Assembly (NCBI GenBank): GCA_945907335.1
Contig: CAMDSU010000055.1
Span: 1-10,164, forward strand
Direction of reading: 5' to 3'
From: Bordetella parapertussis
GTDB taxonomy: Bacteria > Pseudomonadota > Gammaproteobacteria > Burkholderiales > Burkholderiaceae_C
DNA length: 10,164 bases
The position numbers and the translations under genes were made by a program. The notes under the pieces were generated by a model. The model worked only from the letters and a program-made list of their open reading frames with translations. It was not told the DNA's origin and did not search any database. This document shows, piece after piece, positions 1 to 6,645 of the stretch (its first letter is position 1; each line of letters starts with the position of its first letter).

Positions 1-974
1 CAGCTGAGTATGCAATGCGTGGCAAAAAAGGGGTTCGTGTCTTTATGACCAGCCCAGATGGACGTATGAGCAAATTTCAGAAAGCGCAAATGTTCAGTCT
101 GATGGATGAAAATATTTTTAATATTGCAATCCAAGGTGTATTTGACGATTGCCAAGACATCGTTAAAGAGGTTTCTTCTGATCTTGATTTTAAAAAATCT
201 TACAAAATCGGAACAGTCAACTCTATTAATTGGGCCAGATTACTGGCGCAAGTCGTTTACTATTTTGCTGGTTACTTTCAAGCAACCACCGACAATAGGC
301 GGTTCGTGAGCTTTTCCGTTCCAAGCGGTAATTTTGGCAATGTATGCGCGGGTCACGTTGCAAAAATGATGGGCTTGCCTGTTTCCAAATTGGTAGTTGC
401 TACCAATGAAAACAATGTTTTGGATGATTTTTTTAAAACTGGTTTGTACAAGGTTCGTAACAGTTCGAGCACCTATGAAACCTCAAGTCCCTCGATGGAT
501 ATTTCCAAAGCAAGCAATTTCGAGCGTTTTATTTTTGATTTGATTGACCGTGATGCTACAAAAACAGCTGAATTGTTCTCAAAGAAGTTACTGACCCTTG
601 GAGAATTTTCTCTTTCAGATCATCCGGAGTTTTCAGGAATTCGTGAAAACTACGGATTCGTAAGTGGACACAGCCACCATCTGCAACGATTACTCGCCAT
701 AAAAGATACGTTTGAAAAATTTGGTGAAATAATTGACCCGCATACAGCTGACGGATTGAATGTCGCTAGGCAGTTTTTAGAAGATGGCATTCCTATGGTG
801 GTGCTTGAAACCGCTTTGCCAATTAAATTTTCAGACGTTATTCAAGAGGCGATTGGAACTGTGCCACCGATACCTGATAAGTACAAAGACTTGGAAAATT
901 GTGCGCTGCGGTTTGAAACTATGCCTGCGGATACACAATTGGTTAAAAACTTCATTGCAGAGCACTGCGCTTGA
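1..974 (+). CDS. thrC: Threonine synthase, C-terminal part (5' end cut by window edge)
   Basis: This PLP enzyme converts O-phosphohomoserine to threonine and phosphate, the last step of threonine synthesis in the cytoplasm. The reading frame (first full codon at 3) is open through the left edge, so the gene starts upstream. About 323 residues are visible; relatives are roughly 460-480 residues, so about the first third, including the PLP-binding lysine, is missing. Visible family signatures are the SGNFGN phosphate-cup motif, encoded near 324-341, and a conserved SPSMDISKASNFERF block near 489-533. Together these mark the threonine synthase branch of fold-type II PLP enzymes rather than threonine dehydratase. 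The gene ends with TGA at 972-974, and moeA begins 23 bases later on the same strand. In Burkholderiales thrC commonly follows hom, which would lie outside this window. The visible part shows no frameshift. Confidence 0.95.
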   Translation, partial: AEYAMRGKKGVRVFMTSPDGRMSKFQKAQMFSLMDENIFNIAIQGVFDDCQDIVKEVSSDLDFKKSYKIGTVNSINWARLLAQVVYYFAGYFQATTDNRRFVSFSVPSGNFGNVCAGHVAKMMGLPVSKLVVATNENNVLDDFFKTGLYKVRNSSSTYETSSPSMDISKASNFERFIFDLIDRDATKTAELFSKKLLTLGEFSLSDHPEFSGIRENYGFVSGHSHHLQRLLAIKDTFEKFGEIIDPHTADGLNVARQFLEDGIPMVVLETALPIKFSDVIQEAIGTVPPIPDKYKDLENCALRFETMPADTQLVKNFIAEHCA

Positions 975-997
975 AATCAACTTGCATCACAAAGCCA

Positions 998-2233
998 ATG
1001 AACAAACCTGCATTACTTTCGTTGGATACCGCACTGGAAAACATCCTGCAATTTTCAATTTCGAATCCAACCGTAGAAGAAATATCAACATTTGACGCAG
1101 ACCAGCGCATACTCGCCGAAGATATTCACTCAGAGATACAGGTGCCAGGGTTCGACAACTCCGCCATGGATGGCTATGCGTTTTGCTATGAAGATTTTTT
1201 AAATCGCAAGGGTATCTTGCAAGCAGGTCAGAGGATTGCAGCAGGCCACTTCCCAGGAAAATTGCGAGAGGGTCACGCTGACAGAATTTTTACTGGTGCG
1301 CCTGTACCCGATGGTGCTGACACGGTGGTGATGCAAGAAGACTGTGAGGTTTTGCCGGATGGCCAAATTCATATTCGTTCTGAGCCACGGCGCGGTCAAT
1401 GCATACGTTACAAAGGTGAAGATATTGCCATGCATTCAAGCATCTTGTCTAAAGGCAGTGCATTGAACCCTGCATCTATTGGATTGGCGGCAAGCATTGG
1501 CAGGGCGAACATAAGGGTTTTTAAGCGAGCCAAAGTAGCCCTTTTTTCAACGGGTGATGAATTGGTGATGCCCGGAGAAATTGCCCCGACTGAAATGCCG
1601 CCTGGTTCCATTTACAACTCAAATCGTTTCTTCTTAAAAGCATTTTTAAGACGATTAGGCTGTGATGTTTCTGACCTTGGCATATTGCCTGATAGTTTGC
1701 CGCAAACTGAAAATGCGTTCAGAAACGCCTGTGAAAATCATGATTTGATATTGACGAGTGGTGGGGTATCGGTTGGTGAGGAAGACCATGTTAAACCTGC
1801 GGTTCAGTCATTGGGCGAGTTGCACTTGTGGTCTGTGGCCATCAAGCCCGGCAAGCCTTTTGCCTATGGTCAATTGAAAGCTCATCAAAAATCAACGCAT
1901 TTCATTGGACTGCCTGGAAATCCCGTGTCTAGTTTTGTCACATTTCTACTTTTGGCGCGTCCATTTATTTTGAATCTGCAAGGTATCAATCAAACCAAAC
2001 TAAACCCTTATATCTTGCGAGCAGATTTTTCATGGTCCAAGGCAGACAAACGGCGTGAATTTTTACGCGTCAAACGAAACACTGCAGGCGGCTTGGACTT
2101 GTTTGAAAACCAAGGTTCTGGGGTGCTGACATCAACAGTTTGGGCTGATGGTTTAGTCGACAATCCGCCTGGAAACACGATCAAGCCCGGTGACACTGTT
2201 GGCTTTATTCCATTTTTTGAATTGATGTCATGA
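998..2233 (+). CDS. moeA: Molybdopterin molybdenumtransferase MoeA
   Basis: MoeA inserts molybdate into adenylylated molybdopterin to complete the molybdenum cofactor. The predicted protein has 411 residues, the usual length. Visible motifs are DNSAMDGYAF (53-62), the IFTGAPVPDGADTV block (97-110), STGDELVMPG (184-193), TSGGVSVGEEDH (253-264), KPGKPFAYG (283-291) and GLPGNPVSSF (304-313). By my alignment from memory, D58, D232 and D263 match the catalytic acids D59, D228 and D259 of the E. coli protein. I chose ATG 998 because it puts the LSLDTAL segment at residue 7, almost where E. coli MoeA has it. A TTG at 971 would add nine residues and overlap the thrC stop by 4 bases; it cannot be excluded, since neither start has a strong Shine-Dalgarno. 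The stop overlaps the moaD start as ATGA, which suggests translational coupling. Confidence 0.95.
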   Translation: MNKPALLSLDTALENILQFSISNPTVEEISTFDADQRILAEDIHSEIQVPGFDNSAMDGYAFCYEDFLNRKGILQAGQRIAAGHFPGKLREGHADRIFTGAPVPDGADTVVMQEDCEVLPDGQIHIRSEPRRGQCIRYKGEDIAMHSSILSKGSALNPASIGLAASIGRANIRVFKRAKVALFSTGDELVMPGEIAPTEMPPGSIYNSNRFFLKAFLRRLGCDVSDLGILPDSLPQTENAFRNACENHDLILTSGGVSVGEEDHVKPAVQSLGELHLWSVAIKPGKPFAYGQLKAHQKSTHFIGLPGNPVSSFVTFLLLARPFILNLQGINQTKLNPYILRADFSWSKADKRREFLRVKRNTAGGLDLFENQGSGVLTSTVWADGLVDNPPGNTIKPGDTVGFIPFFELMS

Positions 2234-2481
2234 AAATCACTGTTCGTTATTTTGCATCTGTGCGCGAGCACATTGGTCTATCGCAAGAATGCATAGACAC
2301 AGAAAGTGTCGATCTCGCAACTCTGCGAAATGAATTGATTAACAGAGGTGACAATTACAGCAATGGTTTGTCTGCTGGCAAAGCCATTCGTATGGCAATA
2401 AATCAAACGGTGTGCGATGAAAATACACGGTTAACTGAAAATGCTGAGGTGGCTTTTTTCCCCCCAGTCACAGGTGGTTGA
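2230..2481 (+). CDS. moaD: Molybdopterin synthase sulfur-carrier subunit MoaD
   Basis: MoaD is the small subunit of molybdopterin synthase. Its C-terminal glycine is adenylylated by MoeB and carries a thiocarboxylate, which donates the dithiolene sulfurs to precursor Z (cyclic pyranopterin monophosphate) in complex with MoaE. The 83-residue product has the beta-grasp pattern of the family and ends in the diagnostic VTGG, with nothing after the double glycine. The ATG lies in an ATGA overlap with the moeA stop, and its own stop overlaps the moaE start by one base (TGATG). Gene order and overlaps imply coupled translation of the two synthase subunits, which assemble as a heterotetramer. ThiS-like sulfur carriers also end in GG, but the adjacent moaE and moeA settle the assignment. 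Confidence 0.95.
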   Translation: MKITVRYFASVREHIGLSQECIDTESVDLATLRNELINRGDNYSNGLSAGKAIRMAINQTVCDENTRLTENAEVAFFPPVTGG

Positions 2482-2969
2482 TGATGCGATTTGATGTTTC
2501 CATACAAACCGAGGATTTTGACCTCAGCGCCGAAATTGCATCGTTGCGCAAGGGTGATAAATCTGTCGGTGCAGTTTGCAGTTTCATCGGAACGGTTCGT
2601 GACCGAAATGAAGGTGACGACGTGTCCTCTCTGGAGCTCGAACATTACCCCGGTATGACGGAAGCGTCTATTTACAAAATGCTTGATGAAGCCCGAAACC
2701 GGTTTGATATTCAAGGTGCAAAAGTTATTCACCGTATCGGTTTGCTCATGCCCTTAGATCAAATTGTTTTGGTGGCAGTCACATCAGCGCACCGTGGGCA
2801 AAGCTTTCAAGCTTGCGAGTTTTTGATGGACTACCTTAAAACGCAAGCACCGTTTTGGAAGAAAGAGGGTATACCTGAAGGACACAGGTGGGTGGATGCG
2901 CGTGTCAGTGATGACCAAGCTTTACAACGCTGGGGCATTGATGCTAAAAATGCCAGTCATTCAATATAA
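2481..2969 (+). CDS. moaE: Molybdopterin synthase catalytic subunit MoaE
   Basis: MoaE is the large subunit of molybdopterin synthase, which converts precursor Z to molybdopterin using sulfur from MoaD. The 162-residue protein is family-sized. It shows GTVRDRNEG (37-45), HYPGMTE (55-61), HRIGLL (84-89), the conserved SAHRG block (102-106) and YLKTQAPFWKKE (118-129). K120 and K127 keep the seven-residue spacing of the catalytic lysines K119 and K126 of E. coli MoaE. I chose the ATG at 2481, which overlaps the moaD stop by one base. A second ATG at 2484 would shorten the protein by one residue, and a TTG at 2478 would lengthen it by one. An inverted repeat spans the stop codon. The early-pathway genes moaA and moaC are not in this window. 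Confidence 0.95.
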   Translation: MMRFDVSIQTEDFDLSAEIASLRKGDKSVGAVCSFIGTVRDRNEGDDVSSLELEHYPGMTEASIYKMLDEARNRFDIQGAKVIHRIGLLMPLDQIVLVAVTSAHRGQSFQACEFLMDYLKTQAPFWKKEGIPEGHRWVDARVSDDQALQRWGIDAKNASHSI

Positions 2970-2989
2970 CCATTTAGATTTATATTGAA
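2960..2989. repeat. 10-bp inverted repeat spanning the moaE stop codon
   Basis: TTCAATATAA (2960-2969) is perfectly matched by TTATATTGAA (2980-2989) across a 10-base spacer. The left arm contains the moaE stop codon TAA; the right arm overlaps the -35-like element proposed for clpB. It is AT-rich and has no following T-run, so it is not a standard terminator. It could be a weak hairpin at the end of the moa mRNA or an operator dyad. The repeat is seen directly; any role is inferred. Confidence 0.6.
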
Positions 2990-3011
2990 AATGAAGGAAA
3001 TCGCCGCAACT
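2984..3011 (+). promoter_or_regulatory. Candidate sigma-32 (RpoH) heat-shock promoter of clpB
   Basis: ATTGAAA (2984-2990) is followed after 13 bases by CCGCAACT (3004-3011). The known RpoH consensus is close to CTTGAAA, 13-17 bases, CCCCATNT. Six of seven -35 positions match, and the -10 keeps CC-C-A--T. Transcription would begin near 3018, giving a leader of about 25 bases. A GAGGA ribosome binding site (3034-3038) lies 4 bases before the clpB ATG. ClpB is a classic member of the heat-shock regulon, so the placement makes sense. Matched by eye only. Confidence 0.5.
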
Positions 3012-3042
3012 AACTGACACGATATCCCTTTGTGAGGACAGC

Positions 3043-5658
3043 ATGCGGTTAGAAAAGTTAACTACCAAATTTCAAGAGGCTTTGTCAGATGCCCAGACAT
3101 TAGCCTTGGGTGGAGATCACGCCTACATTGAACCCGCACATTTGATCGTTGCAATGCTTAGACAAGATGACGGGCCAAGAGCTGTTTTGATGCGATCTGG
3201 TGTCAATATCAACGGATTACTCAAAGATAGCGAAGAGGCGATGGCCAAATTGCCTACCGTACAAGGACAAGAGCAGGTGCAAGTGGGCAGAGATCTGATC
3301 ACGTTGCTGCAAGCTGCAGAAAAAGATGCAATCAAGCGTGGTGATCAATTCGTGGCCAGTGAATTATTTTTCCTGGCCATTTGCGAATCCAAAATTGAAT
3401 TAGCAAGCAAGGCCAAATCGCACGGACTCAACAAACAAAGTTTGCTTCAATCCATTCAAGCGGTAAGAGGCGGGGAGACGGTAAAAACGGCTGATTCGGA
3501 AGGTCAACGTGAAACTTTGAAGAAGTATTGTGTTGACCTGACAGAGCGGGCCAGGCAGGGCAAGCTCGATCCTGTGATTGGTCGAGATGACGAGATTCGC
3601 CGAGCCATTCAAGTGCTTCAACGTCGCAGTAAAAACAATCCCGTCTTAATTGGCGAACCTGGTGTGGGTAAAACCGCGATTGTCGAAGGCTTGGCACAGC
3701 GTATTGTTGCGGGAGAGGTGCCAGATTCTTTGAAGGGAAAACGCGTTTTGTCTTTGGACATGGCTTCATTACTCGCTGGTGCAAAGTTCAGGGGTGAATT
3801 TGAAGAAAGACTTAAAAATGTATTGAGCGAACTTGCTAAAGACGAAGGAAATTCGATTGTCTTTATTGATGAACTGCACACCATGGTGGGAGCAGGGAAA
3901 GCTGAAGGTGCCATGGATGCGGGCAATATGCTCAAGCCCGCACTGGCGCGCGGTGAACTGCATTGTGTAGGCGCAACCACTTTGGATGAATACAGAAAAT
4001 TCATTGAAAAAGACGCTGCGCTTGAGAGAAGATTTCAAAAAATTATTGTGGGTGAACCGTCAGTAGAAGCCACCATCGCTATATTGCGCGGGTTACAGGA
4101 GAAATATGAAGTCCATCACGGTGTAGAAATTACCGATCCCGCTATTGTTGCTGCTGCAGAACTATCGCATCGCTACATCACCGACCGGTTTTTACCCGAC
4201 AAGGCCATCGACTTGATTGATGAGGCGGCAGCAAAAATCAAGATTGAAATTGATTCGAAGCCCGAGGTCATGGACAAGCTCGACCGTCGATTGATACAGC
4301 TCAAAATCGAGCGCGAGGCTGTTCGTAAGGAGCAAGACGAGGCCTCTCAAAAACGAATGGCCATCATTGAAGATGAGATTGTCAAACTGCAATTGGAATA
4401 TGCAGATTTGGAAGAAATATGGAAATCAGAAAAAGCGCAAGCCCAAGGTGGCGCATTGCTCAAGGAAGAGATTGAGCGCTGCAAAATGCAGATGGAGGAA
4501 TTCAAACGCCAAGGAAATTTCAACAAAGTCGCCGAACTGCAATATGGGAAATTGCCTGAATTGGAAAAGCGTTTGAAAGAGGCCAATGCCAACGAGCAAA
4601 GCTCTTCATCTCAGCCAATCACAGCCAGGTTGCTTCGTACTCAGGTGGGGGCTGAAGAAATTGCCGAAGTGGTGGCCCGCGCTACAGGTATCCCTGTTTC
4701 TAAATTGATGCAAGGTGAACGTGACAAACTTCTTCGTATGGAAGACAGCTTGCACGACAGTGTGGTGGGTCAAGACGAAGCTATTCAAGCCGTTGCAAAT
4801 GCCATCCGAAGGTCTCGCGCGGGTCTCAGTGATCCCTCTAAACCGACAGGATCTTTTCTATTCTTAGGCCCAACAGGCGTGGGTAAAACTGAGTTGTGTA
4901 AATCGTTGGCCGGTTTTTTGTTCGATAGTGAAGATCACTTGGTACGTATCGACATGAGTGAATTCATGGAAAAGCATTCCGTGAGCAAGTTAATTGGCGC
5001 CCCACCTGGGTATGTAGGATATGACGAGGGTGGCTACTTAACAGAGTTGGTCAGACGCAAGCCTTACTCAGTGATTCTGATGGATGAGATTGAAAAGGCT
5101 CATCCTGATGTCTTCAATATCTTGCTGCAGGTGTTGGATGACGGCAGGTTGACCGATGGCCAGGGGCGTACGGTGGACTTTAAAAACACAGTCATTGTGA
5201 TGACTTCAAACATTGGATCCAAGATCATTCAATCCATGGTCAATAGAGATTCGTTGGAAATCAAAGAGGCAGTGTTTGATGAATTGAAGAATCATTTTCG
5301 CCCTGAATTTCTCAACAGGATTGATGAAACAGTGGTGTTTCATTCGCTCAGCGCACAACATATTGAAAAGATCGCTGGCATTCAGTTGCATGCATTGAGC
5401 GACCGACTTGCCCGCATTGACTTGCATTTAGATGTTTCAACTGCGGCATTGCTTGAATTGGCAAAGGTGGGTTTTGACCCGGTGTTCGGCGCCAGACCCT
5501 TGAAAAGGGCTATTCAGCAGCGGATAGAAAATCCATTGTCTAAATTGTTGTTAGAAGGAAAATTTCTGCCAGGCGTGATGATTTCAGTCAATGTAGATCC
5601 GATTCGAGCGCCCGGAGAATTCACCTTTACTTCTATAGCCAAGCCGCTTGAAGATTAA
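3043..5658 (+). CDS. clpB: ATP-dependent disaggregase ClpB (Hsp104 family)
   Basis: ClpB is a hexameric cytoplasmic AAA+ chaperone that, with DnaK/DnaJ/GrpE, pulls proteins out of aggregates after heat stress. The 871 residues match the family (E. coli 857). Domain order is an N-terminal Clp repeat domain (about 1-145), AAA-1 (about 160-400), a charged coiled-coil middle domain (about 405-525), then AAA-2 with a C-terminal small domain. Walker A motifs are GEPGVGKT (204-211) and GPTGVGKT (609-616). Walker B motifs are IVFIDE (272-277) and VILMDE (677-682). Arginine fingers are R329/R330 and R759; sensor 2 is GAR (816-818). The middle domain and the absence of a ClpP-binding IGF loop separate it from ClpA and ClpC. 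The AAA-1 pore loop has Phe249 (GAKFRG) where E. coli has Tyr251; the AAA-2 pore keeps Tyr657. The ATG follows GAGGA closely. Confidence 0.98.
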   Translation: MRLEKLTTKFQEALSDAQTLALGGDHAYIEPAHLIVAMLRQDDGPRAVLMRSGVNINGLLKDSEEAMAKLPTVQGQEQVQVGRDLITLLQAAEKDAIKRGDQFVASELFFLAICESKIELASKAKSHGLNKQSLLQSIQAVRGGETVKTADSEGQRETLKKYCVDLTERARQGKLDPVIGRDDEIRRAIQVLQRRSKNNPVLIGEPGVGKTAIVEGLAQRIVAGEVPDSLKGKRVLSLDMASLLAGAKFRGEFEERLKNVLSELAKDEGNSIVFIDELHTMVGAGKAEGAMDAGNMLKPALARGELHCVGATTLDEYRKFIEKDAALERRFQKIIVGEPSVEATIAILRGLQEKYEVHHGVEITDPAIVAAAELSHRYITDRFLPDKAIDLIDEAAAKIKIEIDSKPEVMDKLDRRLIQLKIEREAVRKEQDEASQKRMAIIEDEIVKLQLEYADLEEIWKSEKAQAQGGALLKEEIERCKMQMEEFKRQGNFNKVAELQYGKLPELEKRLKEANANEQSSSSQPITARLLRTQVGAEEIAEVVARATGIPVSKLMQGERDKLLRMEDSLHDSVVGQDEAIQAVANAIRRSRAGLSDPSKPTGSFLFLGPTGVGKTELCKSLAGFLFDSEDHLVRIDMSEFMEKHSVSKLIGAPPGYVGYDEGGYLTELVRRKPYSVILMDEIEKAHPDVFNILLQVLDDGRLTDGQGRTVDFKNTVIVMTSNIGSKIIQSMVNRDSLEIKEAVFDELKNHFRPEFLNRIDETVVFHSLSAQHIEKIAGIQLHALSDRLARIDLHLDVSTAALLELAKVGFDPVFGARPLKRAIQQRIENPLSKLLLEGKFLPGVMISVNVDPIRAPGEFTFTSIAKPLED

Positions 5659-5670
5659 ATTGCAGGAATG

Positions 5671-5700
5671 AAAAGGGCCGCAAAAGCGGCCCTTTTTTTT
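5671..5700. terminator. Rho-independent terminator between clpB and the convergent SWIB gene
   Basis: GGGCCGC (5675-5681), loop AAAA, GCGGCCC (5686-5692), then eight T (5693-5700) form a textbook terminator for clpB, 16 bases past its stop. Four A precede the stem, so on the minus strand the hairpin is followed by only four T. It may therefore also end the convergent SWIB transcript, less efficiently. Confidence 0.93.
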
Positions 5701-5716
5701 GAACCAGACGCAGAGA

Positions 5717-6190
5717 TCAGTGCAGGTGTTTGCCAATCAAACTGGCCAATTCAAACATGGTGACTTGCGCTTTACCGAAAACGGCTTTGAGTTTGTCATC
5801 AGCGTTGATATTGCGTTTGTTGACTTTGTCTTGCAAGTTGTGTTTCTTGATGTAGACCCACATTTTGCTGACAACTTCAGTGCGCGGCATGGGGCTTGAA
5901 CCGATCACTGCTGCCAATGCTGCGCTGGGGGTCAGCGGTTTCATGAAAGCTGCGTTGGGCGTGCGTTTCTTTGCCGGTGCTTTTTTGGCTGCGGTTTTTT
6001 TAACTGCAGCTTTTTTGGCGGGCGCCTTTTTGGCTACTGCTTTTTTCGCAGGAGCTTTTTTGGCAGGAGCTTTTTTAGCTACCACTTTTTTCGCAGGTGC
6101 TTTTTTGGCTACTGCTTTTTTCGCAGGAGCTTTTTTAGCGGGAGATTTTTTTGCAGCGGTTTTTTTAGCCGCTTTCTTTGCAGTTGCCAT
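5717..6190 (-). CDS. Lysine-rich histone H1-like tail fused to a SWIB/MDM2 domain
   Basis: This small, very basic protein (157 residues) is probably nucleoid- or DNA-associated. Residues 1-76 are a low-complexity tail of pentads such as PAKKA and VAKKA. From residue 9 to 75 a KK doublet occurs every five residues, 14 in a row, like the C-terminal tails of histone H1 and bacterial H1-like proteins. Residues about 81-155 match the SWIB domain: [16 protein letters not shown], then [30 protein letters not shown] and a final [15 protein letters not shown] domains occur in eukaryotic SWI/SNF (BAF60) subunits and, among bacteria, in chlamydiae and many beta- and gammaproteobacteria. Its bacterial function is not established. 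I chose ATG 6190 because AAGGA on the minus strand (6199-6203) lies 8 bases before it; ATG 6196 would leave only 2. The gene converges on clpB and diverges from aceA. Confidence 0.9.
   Translation of the reverse strand: MATAKKAAKKTAAKKSPAKKAPAKKAVAKKAPAKKVVAKKAPAKKAPAKKAVAKKAPAKKAAVKKTAAKKAPAKKRTPNAAFMKPLTPSAALAAVIGSSPMPRTEVVSKMWVYIKKHNLQDKVNKRNINADDKLKAVFGKAQVTMFELASLIGKHLH
5966..6178 (-). repeat. Pentad-encoding tandem repeat of the SWIB protein tail
   Basis: This degenerate 15-base tandem array encodes xxAKK pentads; most KK doublets are written AAA AAA, giving T runs of 6-7 on the plus strand. It contains an exact 35-base direct repeat, 6027-6061 and 6102-6136, offset by 75 bases (five pentads), which points to internal duplication by slippage or recombination. 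One run (6146-6152) reads GCA AAA AAA in frame, a homopolymer that fits a slippery heptamer. Array length is likely to differ among relatives. Confidence 0.85.
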
Positions 6191-6198
6191 TTTCATTT

Positions 6199-6203
6199 TC
6201 CTT
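6199..6203 (-). promoter_or_regulatory. Ribosome binding site that decides the SWIB-gene start
   Basis: On the minus strand AAGGA lies 8 bases before ATG 6190 and 2 bases before ATG 6196. Normal Shine-Dalgarno spacing favours the inner ATG, giving a protein that begins MATAKK. The site sits next to a 10-base palindrome (6201-6210) with an XbaI-like core. Confidence 0.6.
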
Positions 6204-6270
6204 CTAGAAGTGATTGAAAAGCCGCCAAGATTTTTGTTTTTGTCGGCTACCTATATCCTAAGGTAGAAAA

Positions 6271-6294
6271 ATGATTTTTCATAGTAAAAATCAT
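6271..6294. repeat. 9-bp AT-rich inverted repeat upstream of the SWIB gene
   Basis: ATGATTTTT (6271-6279) and AAAAATCAT (6286-6294) are perfect complements around a 6-base loop, followed by GTTTTT. It lies about 80 bases upstream of the SWIB start. It could be an operator dyad or a weak hairpin in the SWIB leader. The repeat is seen; a function is not shown. Confidence 0.5.
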
Positions 6295-6546
6295 GTTTTT
6301 CCCTCTGAAATTTTGTTTTTCATGGTTCTGAACAAATGCATGGCAACAGGGTGGGTGGGATTGTTGTTGAGGTTCATTGCGATGAATCAGTAATGCAATG
6401 CACGGAATTATTTTTTGTATTATGAAAAATACGATTTTTTTATTGCCCTGTCTGCTGTGAAAATCTTGTCATTTTAATTTTATAATATGGAAAATCCATG
6501 TAAGCTATTGATTTGTATACGATAAAACGGGTGTAAAAATAACAAA

Positions 6547-6578
6547 TAAGACATGCTTTATGTCTTATATAAGACATA
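6547..6578. promoter_or_regulatory. Palindromic operator candidate for aceA with three half-sites
   Basis: TATGTCTTATATAAGACATA (6559-6578) is a perfect 20-bp palindrome. A third half-site, TAAGACAT (6547-6554), sits just upstream and is itself an inverted partner of ATGTCTTA (6560-6567). The cluster ends 67 bases before the aceA ATG, a typical position for a repressor or activator site. Perfect short dyads with a TATA-like core suit a dimeric regulator, for example of the GntR or TetR type, but the family is a guess and no regulator gene is in the window. Confidence 0.65.
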
Positions 6579-6645
6579 GAATATCTCCATGCTTGCACGG
6601 CTTGCCATGCAAATCCCATGAATCTCAACACGCTGGAGCACTGAA

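Larger units (their letters stand above)
6211..6645. other. Divergent intergenic region between the SWIB gene and aceA
   Basis: About 435 bases carry no convincing gene; the only open frame (6440-6652, minus) resembles no protein family I know. The region is AT-rich and should hold promoters for both flanking genes. Visible elements are CTACCT/AGGTAG around 6247-6266, a 9-bp inverted repeat at 6271-6294, AAAAAT/ATTTTT at 6425-6439, a TATAAT at 6481-6486 without a good -35, and the palindrome cluster at 6547-6578. The aceA ribosome binding site GGAG is at 6635-6638, 7 bases before its ATG. I could not assign a confident sigma-70 promoter on either strand. Confidence 0.6.

Noticed and set aside
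971-997. TTG start for moeA overlapping the thrC stop
   Set aside because: Possible, but ATG 998 gives the usual family N-terminus and no good Shine-Dalgarno supports TTG.
5966-6178. CRISPR-like or minisatellite array
   Set aside because: Units are 15-base coding pentads without unique spacers, and the frame stays open throughout, so it is a protein repeat.
6201-6210. 10-base palindrome CTTCTAGAAG next to the SWIB ribosome binding site
   Set aside because: It cannot fold as a hairpin without a loop and is short enough to occur by chance; noted only as a possible operator core.
5865-6266. Plus-strand open frame predicting repeated FLAGAF-type hydrophobic segments
   Set aside because: It is the antisense of the lysine-tail array; AAA codons read backward give Phe. 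The minus-strand SWIB protein is the real gene, with a Shine-Dalgarno and a recognised domain.
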